Source of the DNA: Bacillota bacterium
GTDB lineage: Bacteria > Bacillota > Bacilli > Paenibacillales > Paenibacillaceae
Reading direction: 5' to 3'
Length of the DNA stretch: 64,000 nucleotides
Assembly (NCBI GenBank): GCA_023460795.1
Contig: JAEWPC010000049.1
Span: 193,725-257,724 of the forward strand
The notes beneath the pieces are model-generated. The model ran no database searches. It saw only the letters and a list, made by a program, of their open reading frames with translations, and had not been told where the DNA came from. The position numbers and the translations under genes were made by a program. This document shows positions 34,426 through 42,338 of this stretch, in pieces (positions within the stretch are counted from its first letter, which is position 1; each line of letters opens with the position of its first letter).

Positions 34426-35220
34426 ATGTACGGACGCAAAACGTTGGTAGGATATTTGAAGAATTTTATTAGATATAGATTTCTATTGACGCAACTAGTG
34501 CAAAGGGACTTTAAAGTTAAATATAAACGATCAATATTAGGTATCGTATGGTCGCTATTAAACCCTTTGTTTAATATGCTTATTTTAACATTAGTATTCT
34601 CAACACTATTCAAGTCGAATATTCCCAATTTTCCGGTTTATTTCTTAGCAGGTTCGGTTATGTTTAGCTTCTTCTCCGAAGGGACGAATTTAGCCCTTAG
34701 CTCGATATTTGCTAATTCGTCGCTTATTAGGAAAGTTTATTTTCCTAAATATATGTTTCCCTTGTCCAAAAATATATTTAGTCTGATTAATTTGTTAGTA
34801 TCTTTTATTGCGGTGCTTTTTGTTATGATTGGTACTGGCGTACAGTTCCATCTGACCATGTTATTATTTATAATCCCGGTTTTGTATTTGTTTGTATTTG
34901 TTGTAGGCATGAGTTTAATTCTCTCGAGTGCAGCAGTATTCTTTCGAGACTTCGCTCATTTATATGGGGTAATTCTTACTGCGTTAAACTTTACTACACC
35001 TATTTTCTATCCTATTGAAATACTTCCTAAGGGTTTTCTCCCGATCGTTGAATGGAATCCCATTACACAGGCGATTCAAATGTTAAGGCAAATTCTTCTG
35101 CATAATCATGTTCCTTCATGGGAGGATCAATTGACATTAATCATAATTTCTGTTGTTACGCTTTTCGTGGGATTATTCGTCTTTCGTAAAAAACAAGATC
35201 AGTTTATTCTTTATATCTAA
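34426..35220 (+). CDS. ABC-2 type polysaccharide export permease (Wzm/TagG-like)
   Basis: A 264-residue membrane protein with six hydrophobic segments. The N-terminal amphipathic stretch (LVQRDFKVKYKRSILGIVWSL) is the hallmark of Wzm/TagG/RfbA permeases. With the ATPase encoded next it would move a complete undecaprenyl-PP-linked glycan across the membrane. The start is ATG 34426; the ribosome binding site (GGGG) is poor. The ATPase follows after 11 bases. The presence of an ABC exporter argues that at least one glycan here is completed in the cytoplasm rather than by the Wzx/Wzy route. Confidence 0.9.
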   Translation: MYGRKTLVGYLKNFIRYRFLLTQLVQRDFKVKYKRSILGIVWSLLNPLFNMLILTLVFSTLFKSNIPNFPVYFLAGSVMFSFFSEGTNLALSSIFANSSLIRKVYFPKYMFPLSKNIFSLINLLVSFIAVLFVMIGTGVQFHLTMLLFIIPVLYLFVFVVGMSLILSSAAVFFRDFAHLYGVILTALNFTTPIFYPIEILPKGFLPIVEWNPITQAIQMLRQILLHNHVPSWEDQLTLIIISVVTLFVGLFVFRKKQDQFILYI

Positions 35221-35231
35221 AGGAGCACGTT

Positions 35232-35960
35232 ATGCGTGAGGTAGCAGTCTCAATAAAAGACGTTTCGATAAGATTTAATATGCAAGTCGAAATCGTGGAC
35301 AATCTAAAAGAATACTTCGTGAAGCTCTTTAAGGGGAAGATAGCCTTTAAGGAGTTCTGGGCGTTAAAGAATTTATCTTTCGACATATATAAAGGCGAAG
35401 TATTCGGTCTTGTAGGCCTTAACGGTGCCGGTAAGAGTACGCTTCTGAAGGTAATCGCGGGCGTGTTGAAGCCGACCACAGGCAGTGTTTCCGTCAAGGG
35501 CACCGTTGTTCCACTGATCGAACTTGGTGCTGGGTTTGATATGGAGTTGAGCGCTCGTGAAAATATATATTTAAACGGAGCAGTTCTTGGGTATAGCAAA
35601 AAGTTTATTCAAAGCAAATTCGACGAAATCGTCGATTTCGCGGAAACAAGAGAATTCCTAGACGTACCGTTAAAAAACTATTCTTCTGGGATGTTGGCGA
35701 GAATAGCCTTTGCTATCTCCACTGTTGTTGAACCTGAAGTCCTTATAGTAGATGAAATATTGGCTGTAGGCGATTATCAATTCCAAGAAAAATGCATGGC
35801 CCGAATAAGAACGATGTTAAGCAATGGCGTTACCGTATTATTCGTTTCACACAGCACTTCACAAATTGAACATTTATGCTCCCGTGTTGCCTATCTTGAC
35901 AGAGGCCAATTAATCGAAGTTGGGAATACAGGCGACGTACTTTCAAAATACATTAAATAA
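35232..35960 (+). CDS. Polysaccharide export ABC ATPase (Wzt/TagH-like)
   Basis: A 242-residue ATPase. The Walker A is GLNGAGKST, the Walker B is VLIVDEILAVGD, and the signature is YSSGM, the form used by Wzt/TagH/RfbB ATPases rather than LSGGQ. The usual ELGAGFDMELSARENIYLNG stretch is present in shorter parts. It ends soon after the H-loop region (FVSHSTSQI), so it lacks the C-terminal carbohydrate-binding domain of chain-length-sensing Wzt proteins. It starts at ATG 35232 behind AAAGGAG and lies between the permease and a methyltransferase gene. Confidence 0.92.
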   Translation: MREVAVSIKDVSIRFNMQVEIVDNLKEYFVKLFKGKIAFKEFWALKNLSFDIYKGEVFGLVGLNGAGKSTLLKVIAGVLKPTTGSVSVKGTVVPLIELGAGFDMELSARENIYLNGAVLGYSKKFIQSKFDEIVDFAETREFLDVPLKNYSSGMLARIAFAISTVVEPEVLIVDEILAVGDYQFQEKCMARIRTMLSNGVTVLFVSHSTSQIEHLCSRVAYLDRGQLIEVGNTGDVLSKYIK

Positions 35961-35972
35961 GGAGCAAATAAA

Positions 35973-37085
35973 ATGACGTTCATAGAGCGACTTGAATTTG
36001 GTGAAGGTACGAGATTCAGCGCGTTAGAATCTTCGATCCATCTGAACAGGTACATGCAAGCAAGGGGCCTCTGCAAAGATAAGAAAGTGCTGGATATTGC
36101 ATGTGGAGAAGGATATGGCTCCTTCGTTATGGCCGATGCATGGCATGCCCAAGAAGTTATCGGCGTCGATATATCGAAGGAAACCATCGGGAAAGCCGAA
36201 CAGCTATTTAAAAGAAGAAATCTAAAGTTTATGTGTGCGGATGCGATGAAGGACGAAGAATTATTCGAACCGAAGTCCTTTGATTTAATCATCTCATTAG
36301 AAACAATAGAGCACCTTATCCATCCGGAGAAATTCCTAAGCAATCTAAAAAGATGGATTAAAGATGATGGGGTTATCATTGTTTCCTGCCCTAATGATAA
36401 TTGGTACTACAGTACGCCAGAGGCTAAGAATCCGTTCCACGAAAGAAAATATACCTTGCCTGAATTTACGGAAATGTGCGAAGGGGTTTTAGGTAAAGCC
36501 AGAGGTCATTTATTAGGGATGCCAGCAAGCGGATATACAAATTTGCCTGTCACATCGAGTTTGCTGAATAAACAAAAAGAAGATATGTCTTCTATGTTTG
36601 ATTTTCAAAACAAAGAAACGATCATGCTTCCCTCAGCGCATGAAATAAATGCATCTAACGTTAGCTACTTTATTGGGGTATGGGGACCTGATGAAATGGC
36701 GTTAGATTCTACCTCGTGTATTTTTGCGACTTCCATGGACGAATCGAGAGTAGTTTCATACTCAGAATATTTGGTGGTCAGAGATAGAGAAAGTGAGTTG
36801 TTAAGCAGGATCTATGAATTGGATGGGAAGATTGCAACTCTTAATAATAAACTAAATGAGATCGAAGAAGAGAATAAACGACTACAAGCCCAAAACAAGA
36901 AATTAAGCCTAAGTGTGAAAGGAACCATTAAAGAGAACGAATATTTGCGTCACAATATATGGTTAGTAGAACAACAAAGCGTTACTCCGACAGCCATTAA
37001 AAGCAGAATCAAAGAACGCTTGAAGCGGTGGCCCTTTATGGCCCCGGCAATTAAGGTATATAAAAAACTGAAGCATAGGAGATAA
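35973..37085 (+). CDS. SAM-dependent methyltransferase with C-terminal coiled coil
   Basis: A 370-residue protein. Residues about 30-150 form a class I methyltransferase: VLDIACGEGYGSF (motif I), VIGVDIS (motif II), FDLIISLETIEHL (motif IV), VIIVSCPND. A long heptad-rich helix follows (about residues 270-325), with leucine-spaced Glu/Lys runs. In ABC-exported O-antigens a methyltransferase can cap the chain and a coiled coil can set its length (WbdD of E. coli), so a capping role is plausible here. It sits 12 bases after the ATPase gene and 2 bases before the next glycosyltransferase. The start is ATG 35973 with GGAG upstream. Confidence 0.85.
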   Translation: MTFIERLEFGEGTRFSALESSIHLNRYMQARGLCKDKKVLDIACGEGYGSFVMADAWHAQEVIGVDISKETIGKAEQLFKRRNLKFMCADAMKDEELFEPKSFDLIISLETIEHLIHPEKFLSNLKRWIKDDGVIIVSCPNDNWYYSTPEAKNPFHERKYTLPEFTEMCEGVLGKARGHLLGMPASGYTNLPVTSSLLNKQKEDMSSMFDFQNKETIMLPSAHEINASNVSYFIGVWGPDEMALDSTSCIFATSMDESRVVSYSEYLVVRDRESELLSRIYELDGKIATLNNKLNEIEEENKRLQAQNKKLSLSVKGTIKENEYLRHNIWLVEQQSVTPTAIKSRIKERLKRWPFMAPAIKVYKKLKHRR

Positions 37086-37087
37086 AC

Positions 37088-39097
37088 ATGAGTGATATCA
37101 ATGGAGGGGTAAGCAAAACAGCATATTACTATTCTGAGTTTGGTAACTTCTTGGAATCAGACAACTTTGCTTTGCACGGCAGCAATATAGGATATAAAGG
37201 TGAAAACCTAACCATATCTTTTTTGTCGCTGAACCGCTCAGAGCTTTCAATCCGATTATTGAACTCGATAAGTGATCATTTATGGGATTTTCAAGGCGAA
37301 ATATTGATTATCGACAATGGTTCGGATACCGCAGAGTTAGAAAAGTTAGAAACAGCCTGTTCCGCGTTCCCACTCAAAGTAAGAATCGTTAAACTAGATA
37401 AGAATTACGGGGTTGCAGGCGGAAGAAATCGCACGATTGAGCATGTAAATACAGAGTGGGTATTATTTCTGGATAACGATATCTACTTCATTAATAATCC
37501 TCTTAAAACCATGTGCGAAGAGATATCCCAGCTTGGCTGCCATTTCATGAATGTACCATTGCTCGATCCGGATCATCAGACCGTATTTGCATTGGGCGGT
37601 CATCTCTATATTGATAACCTTCGTGGCAATATCAATGTAGGTGGAGGTACTTGCTATAAACAGATAGACTATAAATCGTTTAGCGAGACTGTGGACAAGC
37701 CATTCATCTCTACCTTTCTCTTCGGTGGAGCATCCATACTTAAGAAGAAGACTTTCGCGAATGTAGGTATGTTCGACGAGAACATGTTCATTGGGTTTGA
37801 GGATATAGATCTATCCATTCGATTATTCCGTGAGGGTTATAAAGTAGGGAATTCGCGGATGTTATCGCTTGTTCATGATCACCCTAAACCAGCTAACAAT
37901 GCCGATTCAGACTATGAGAAGAAACGCTTTTCTTCTACCGTGATAGAGAAGTCTGCGAAGTATTTAGAGCAGAAATACGGATATAAAATTTGGGATGATT
38001 ATTTGATTAATTGGTTGGCAGAGAAGAATGGGGGACCCGCAACCGAGGTTGCATCAACTCAAACGGATGGTATTCAACGAAAGAAACCTAGAATCGCGCT
38101 AATTACCGATGTAGACTATTGGGCATTCGGTAACATTGCGAGACAGATCGAGAAGAACTTAAGCGATCGATTCGACTTCGATTTAATCAGTTTTCAAGAT
38201 AGTGACTGGGATGCCGCGAAAGTACTCTTCAAAGCACATGACGCTGATGTTCTGCATTTCTTCTGGAGAGAAATGACCACACAGATTCTAGATGAATCCC
38301 GTTATGACAATATTCTTAAGCCTTTGAGGATCCCTTTCCAATTTTTCTTGGATGAGTTCTTCCATAATAAAATCCTTTCGACGAGCGTATATGATCATTT
38401 ATTCCTTACCCGCAATGAGATAGCGGACAGGCAATCGATGTTTAATACGTTTAATTACTATGTTTGCTCCAATAAACTCGATGAAATTTACAAGTCCATA
38501 AGTGGATACCCAGATCCACTGATGGTTATTGAGGACGGTGTTGATCCGGAACTATTCTATCCGGTTAATGTAGATAGGCTTACGGATCGCCACAGGCCTC
38601 TTATCGTAGGATGGGTTGGTAACAGCGCTTGGGCTGCTGAGAAAGAAGACTTCAAGGGCTTCCACACCTTGGTTAAGCCGGCTGTAGAACAATTGAAACA
38701 GCAGGGACTTGAGGTAGAAGGCGTATACTGTGATAGAGTGGATGGATTTGTACCGCATGAGGAAATGGTAAATTACTATCGTAAAATAGATGTTCTTATA
38801 TGCATGTCCAAAATCGAAGGTACGCCAAACCCTGTTCTTGAGGCCATGGCATGTGGAGTGCCGATTATTACTACCGACGTAGGTATAGTACCGCAAGTGT
38901 TCGGTCCTAAGCAAAAAGATTTCTTCGTCGAGCGCACGATCGATGATCTGCAGAGTAAAATTATAGAATTGATCAATAAGCGTAGTAAACTGTTTGAATT
39001 GTCGAACGAGAACCTTGAGTATATTCAGCCCTGGTATTGGCCGAATCAGTGCAAGAAGTTTGAGAAGTATTTTGAGAAGCTGCTGGATAGGGAGTAA
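37088..39097 (+). CDS. Two-domain glycosyltransferase, GT2 fused to GT4-like
   Basis: A 669-residue protein. The N-terminal GT2 domain (about 41-270) has ISFLSLNRSELS, IIDNGSD, NYGVAGGRNR and the LDNDI metal motif, then GFEDIDLSIRLFREGYKVG, as in rhamnosyltransferase-like GT2 enzymes. The C-terminal GT-B part (about 330-665) has IALITDVDYWAFG, EDGVDPELFYP, GWVGNSAW and SKIEGTPNPVLEAMACGVPII, the donor-site motif. It starts at ATG 37088, two bases after the methyltransferase stop. It is the second GT2-GT4 fusion of the operon. Sugars are unknown; rhamnose is possible because rfbB and rfbD lie nearby. Confidence 0.86.
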   Translation: MSDINGGVSKTAYYYSEFGNFLESDNFALHGSNIGYKGENLTISFLSLNRSELSIRLLNSISDHLWDFQGEILIIDNGSDTAELEKLETACSAFPLKVRIVKLDKNYGVAGGRNRTIEHVNTEWVLFLDNDIYFINNPLKTMCEEISQLGCHFMNVPLLDPDHQTVFALGGHLYIDNLRGNINVGGGTCYKQIDYKSFSETVDKPFISTFLFGGASILKKKTFANVGMFDENMFIGFEDIDLSIRLFREGYKVGNSRMLSLVHDHPKPANNADSDYEKKRFSSTVIEKSAKYLEQKYGYKIWDDYLINWLAEKNGGPATEVASTQTDGIQRKKPRIALITDVDYWAFGNIARQIEKNLSDRFDFDLISFQDSDWDAAKVLFKAHDADVLHFFWREMTTQILDESRYDNILKPLRIPFQFFLDEFFHNKILSTSVYDHLFLTRNEIADRQSMFNTFNYYVCSNKLDEIYKSISGYPDPLMVIEDGVDPELFYPVNVDRLTDRHRPLIVGWVGNSAWAAEKEDFKGFHTLVKPAVEQLKQQGLEVEGVYCDRVDGFVPHEEMVNYYRKIDVLICMSKIEGTPNPVLEAMACGVPIITTDVGIVPQVFGPKQKDFFVERTIDDLQSKIIELINKRSKLFELSNENLEYIQPWYWPNQCKKFEKYFEKLLDRE

Positions 39098-39159
39098 GTC
39101 ATCTTGCCCGTCACTAACGCTAAAATAGTCTCATATTAAGTTTCGGGGAGAAGCGCTGA

Positions 39160-40746
39160 ATGAAGACTCTTAAATTAGAAGTCATTATTTCTAGTATCAT
39201 TGCACTGATATTCGGTGGGTTGTCTTTCTTCACTGAGCGGTTTTTTAGAAACGGGGAACCTCAGCAAATATTCACCTATTATTCATCTAAGGTTCTTCTT
39301 GTCATCTTTGTTTTTTTTGTTGCCTTATTTCTTTGGCGATTTGTAAGTAGATACAGGAATAAAGAGAATCGATTCTATAGATTATGGGGAAAATATCTTC
39401 TTTATTTCATGATCCCGTATCTTCTCTTCTTAATCGTTGTATGGCCAGGCATTTTCATATGGGATGAGTTCTGGGTGTACGAGTGCGCAACCAAGTTCAT
39501 GTTAGACAACTGGCAATCGTATTTAAGTGTATATCATTATTTGATTAGTCTATATATTTTCCCATCAATGGGCTCTATCGTGTTGCTACAAGTCTTATTC
39601 ATGTCGTTCGTTAGTTCCTGGGTATTTACGAAGATTCAAACTGAATTCGAAGTCGAAACAAGATGGAAATGGGTGTACTGGTGCTTTTACGCGGTTTATA
39701 TGTTAAGCCCAGCCATTACGATTTATGTATATGTGACTTTTCGTAGTTCGCCGCTTGCTATCTTGGAACTGTGGTTATCTGGATTGTTATTTTTCTCGCT
39801 GAAGGAGACAAAAATTTCTAACGGAACGTTATGTCTAATCGCGTTTTTGACACTGATTTTGTCAGTGTGGAGACAAGAGGGGATCTATCATCTTGTTGTA
39901 GTTCCGTTATTCTTGCTAGTCTTTGTTAGAAGTCTTAATAAGCGAAAAATCATCTATTTCTCCATGGCGTTAGTCATAGGATATCTTGTTACGGTGCCAT
40001 TATACTCTACCCTAGCGAACCAGAAATCCATTTCTTTGCGCTACCAACTTACAACTTATATGAACCCATTATCCAATATATTGGTCAATAAGGATGCGAA
40101 GATTGAAGCGTCTTCTCTTGAGGTCATAGATAAAGTGATCGATATTGAGAAAGTGAAAGCATCCGCCTATATCTACGAAGTTCCAAGTTATTGGAATGGT
40201 GGTGTCAGGGATGGATTTACGCAGACACAATTTAATGATTTCAAAAAAGAGTTCTGGAGAATAGTTCTCGATAATAAAGATATTTACCTTGCCACGAGAG
40301 TTCAGACTATGCTAGCTGCTTCAGGGTTGTCGATGAAAGGCTATCTCCCTAGTGATTCTGTAACATCTTTTTTTAATGATAAACAAGGTGCGGCGGAAAT
40401 GGTGGCAGTTGCTTTGCAGCGTGAATTGAATCAGCCAATTCATTTATCGCTGCGAACGATCTCGAACCACTTTTTAGAGTTTTCATTGGAACATAGAGCG
40501 GTACTTTGGAATTTCATTCCATTAGTTTTGTTGTTATTGTTGATATTTATTAGAAAAGCGCATATTTACTCCCCACTTTCGTGGGTATTAGCGTTGTTAC
40601 TATTAAGGCTGCCTATTCTATTTGTATTTGAACCAGGTAGTTATTATATGTATTATTATCCGATGATTCCCGCAGGTGCTTTCTTTATCTTAATCTACGT
40701 TTTACAGTTAGCAGTAAGAGATCGAGGAATCATTCAGCGGACATAA
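39160..40746 (+). CDS. Polytopic membrane protein, probable GT-C-type glycosyltransferase (DUF6020-like)
   Basis: A 528-residue protein with about eleven hydrophobic helices. The first large loop carries PGIFIWDEFWVYE, an acidic motif between helices 2 and 3 like that of GT-C enzymes, which use polyprenyl-phosphate sugars on the outer face. A hydrophilic loop (about residues 300-400) is probably extracytoplasmic. It resembles proteins I know as DUF6020. The start is ATG 39160 behind GGGGAGAAG. The GT2 gene just downstream looks like a polyprenyl-phosphate sugar synthase, so the two may form a side-chain-adding pair. Confidence 0.68.
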   Translation: MKTLKLEVIISSIIALIFGGLSFFTERFFRNGEPQQIFTYYSSKVLLVIFVFFVALFLWRFVSRYRNKENRFYRLWGKYLLYFMIPYLLFLIVVWPGIFIWDEFWVYECATKFMLDNWQSYLSVYHYLISLYIFPSMGSIVLLQVLFMSFVSSWVFTKIQTEFEVETRWKWVYWCFYAVYMLSPAITIYVYVTFRSSPLAILELWLSGLLFFSLKETKISNGTLCLIAFLTLILSVWRQEGIYHLVVVPLFLLVFVRSLNKRKIIYFSMALVIGYLVTVPLYSTLANQKSISLRYQLTTYMNPLSNILVNKDAKIEASSLEVIDKVIDIEKVKASAYIYEVPSYWNGGVRDGFTQTQFNDFKKEFWRIVLDNKDIYLATRVQTMLAASGLSMKGYLPSDSVTSFFNDKQGAAEMVAVALQRELNQPIHLSLRTISNHFLEFSLEHRAVLWNFIPLVLLLLLIFIRKAHIYSPLSWVLALLLLRLPILFVFEPGSYYMYYYPMIPAGAFFILIYVLQLAVRDRGIIQRT

Positions 40747-40788
40747 GTTAAGAATTGCATAACAATTCTATGTGAGAGGACCAGTTGC

Positions 40789-41574
40789 GTGGAGAAAATA
40801 CTATTATTCATTCCTGGATATAATTGCGAAAAGCAAATCACCCGTGTGCTCGGACAGTTGGATTCTGAGGTGATGCAGTATATCACTGAGGTCATCGTTG
40901 TTAATAATAGAAGTACAGATGGAACTGAGGAGGCAGTCTTAAGTTATATTGAGAATTCGACGCTGCCGTTGAAGTTGCTTCGTAACAATGAAAATTATGG
41001 GCTTGGTGGATCGCATAAAGTAGCCTTCAATTACGCGATAAAAAACGGATTTGATTATGTTGTCGTACTACATGGTGACGATCAAGGCGACATACACGAT
41101 ATTTTGCCTGTTCTAGGAGCAGGAAACCATCGTTCCTTCGATTGTTGTTTGGGCGCAAGATTTATGAAAGGGTCTAGGTTAGGAGGGTACTCGAAGTTTA
41201 GGACATTCGGGAATCGAGTATATAATTGGATCTATTCCATTTCGACTGGAAGAAGGGTTTATGACTTAGGTTCAGGCTTGAATATATATAAAGTAGACAT
41301 GCTTAAGAAGGAGTTTTATAAACAATTCTCCGACAACTTAATGTTTAATTGTTATATGCTTCTTGCGAATTCTACTCACAAGTTTAATGTAAAATTTTTT
41401 CCGATTACGTGGAGGGAAGATGACCAAGTATCGAATGTTAAACTTTTTAGCCAAAGTATAAGAACCTTGAAAATAGCTACCGGTTACTTCTTCTCTTTCC
41501 GGAAAAGAGCCTTCTTAACCCGTGATTTCCGGGTTAAAAAAATAGAGGAATATGCAGCTACCCAAATAATATAG
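40789..41574 (+). CDS. GT2 glycosyltransferase, dolichyl/polyprenyl-phosphate sugar synthase-like
   Basis: A 261-residue GT-A enzyme: LLFIPGYNCEKQI, VVNNRSTDGTEE, NYGLGGSHKVAFNYAI and the LHGDDQGD metal site. The middle has LGSGLNIYK, common in polyprenyl-phosphate glucose or mannose synthases. There is no C-terminal membrane helix pair. GTG 40789 follows GAGAGGA. It could supply a lipid-phosphate sugar to the GT-C-like protein encoded before it. The gene after it is a nucleotidyltransferase, 21 bases away. Confidence 0.82.
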   Translation: MEKILLFIPGYNCEKQITRVLGQLDSEVMQYITEVIVVNNRSTDGTEEAVLSYIENSTLPLKLLRNNENYGLGGSHKVAFNYAIKNGFDYVVVLHGDDQGDIHDILPVLGAGNHRSFDCCLGARFMKGSRLGGYSKFRTFGNRVYNWIYSISTGRRVYDLGSGLNIYKVDMLKKEFYKQFSDNLMFNCYMLLANSTHKFNVKFFPITWREDDQVSNVKLFSQSIRTLKIATGYFFSFRKRAFLTRDFRVKKIEEYAATQII

Positions 41575-41595
41575 AACGGGAGGGAGTTAGAGCGA

Positions 41596-42336
41596 ATGGG
41601 CACTGGAATTCATTTAATTATGCCAATGGGCGGGAACGGGTCGCGGTTTTACAATGAAGGATTCAACACACCTAAACCTTTAATCATGATTCACGATAAA
41701 CCCTTTTTCTATTGGGCGACTCAATCCATTGCTAAGTACACTAATCTTAGAAGTCTTACATTCGTGGTCTTGAAGGAGCATATCCTAAAGTTTAATATCG
41801 ATGATGAGATTAAGCGGTACTATCCTCATGCGACGATTAGGGTATTAGAAGACGTGTTGAACGGAGCAGTTCTTACAAGCTTGAAAGGCGTCAAGGCAAT
41901 AGAGGATCAAGAACCTATCGTCTTTAATGACTGTGATCATATTTTTAAATGTACATCCTTCTCAAACTTCTGCAATGAGGGTCAATTCGATGCCGTAGAT
42001 GGGGCATTGCTTACCTTTGAATCTGAAGATCCAAAGTTCAGTTTTGTGGATTTAAATGAGGCGGGTAATGTGGTTCGAACCGTCGAAAAGCAAGCGATTA
42101 GCAATCAGGCTATCTGTGGAGCATATTATTTCAGGAATCGTGAGATTTTTGAAACTGCTGCGAAGTCCTACTTAGACGTGTGTCAGTATAAGGAGTTTTT
42201 TATGAGCGGGGTTTATAATGTGATGGCAGAGCACGGGGGGAAGATAGTAAGTTTCAAAGTTGATAGACATGTAACATTCGGAACTCCCGAAGAATATAAA
42301 GTGGCCCAAGGTTCAAATATATTTGAGGTGCAATAA
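41596..42336 (+). CDS. Nucleotidyltransferase (NTP-transferase family)
   Basis: A 246-residue enzyme with the nucleotide-binding signature MPMGGNGSRF followed by TPKPLIMI, and the metal aspartate in FNDCDHIF. This family joins a sugar-1-phosphate or phospho-alcohol to CTP, UTP or TTP. It is shorter than RmlA and lacks its typical downstream motifs, so I do not call it the thymidylyltransferase. It is coupled to a flippase-kinase fusion gene (2 bases apart) and a HAD phosphatase gene. Kinase, nucleotidyltransferase and phosphatase together could make an activated substituent. Confidence 0.8.
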   Translation: MGTGIHLIMPMGGNGSRFYNEGFNTPKPLIMIHDKPFFYWATQSIAKYTNLRSLTFVVLKEHILKFNIDDEIKRYYPHATIRVLEDVLNGAVLTSLKGVKAIEDQEPIVFNDCDHIFKCTSFSNFCNEGQFDAVDGALLTFESEDPKFSFVDLNEAGNVVRTVEKQAISNQAICGAYYFRNREIFETAAKSYLDVCQYKEFFMSGVYNVMAEHGGKIVSFKVDRHVTFGTPEEYKVAQGSNIFEVQ

Positions 42337-42338
42337 TC

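Noticed and set aside
41596..42336. RmlA, the missing thymidylyltransferase of the rhamnose pathway
   Set aside because: The general nucleotide-binding motif is present, but the protein is shorter than RmlA and lacks its downstream signature; it also sits with a kinase and phosphatase rather than with rfbB.
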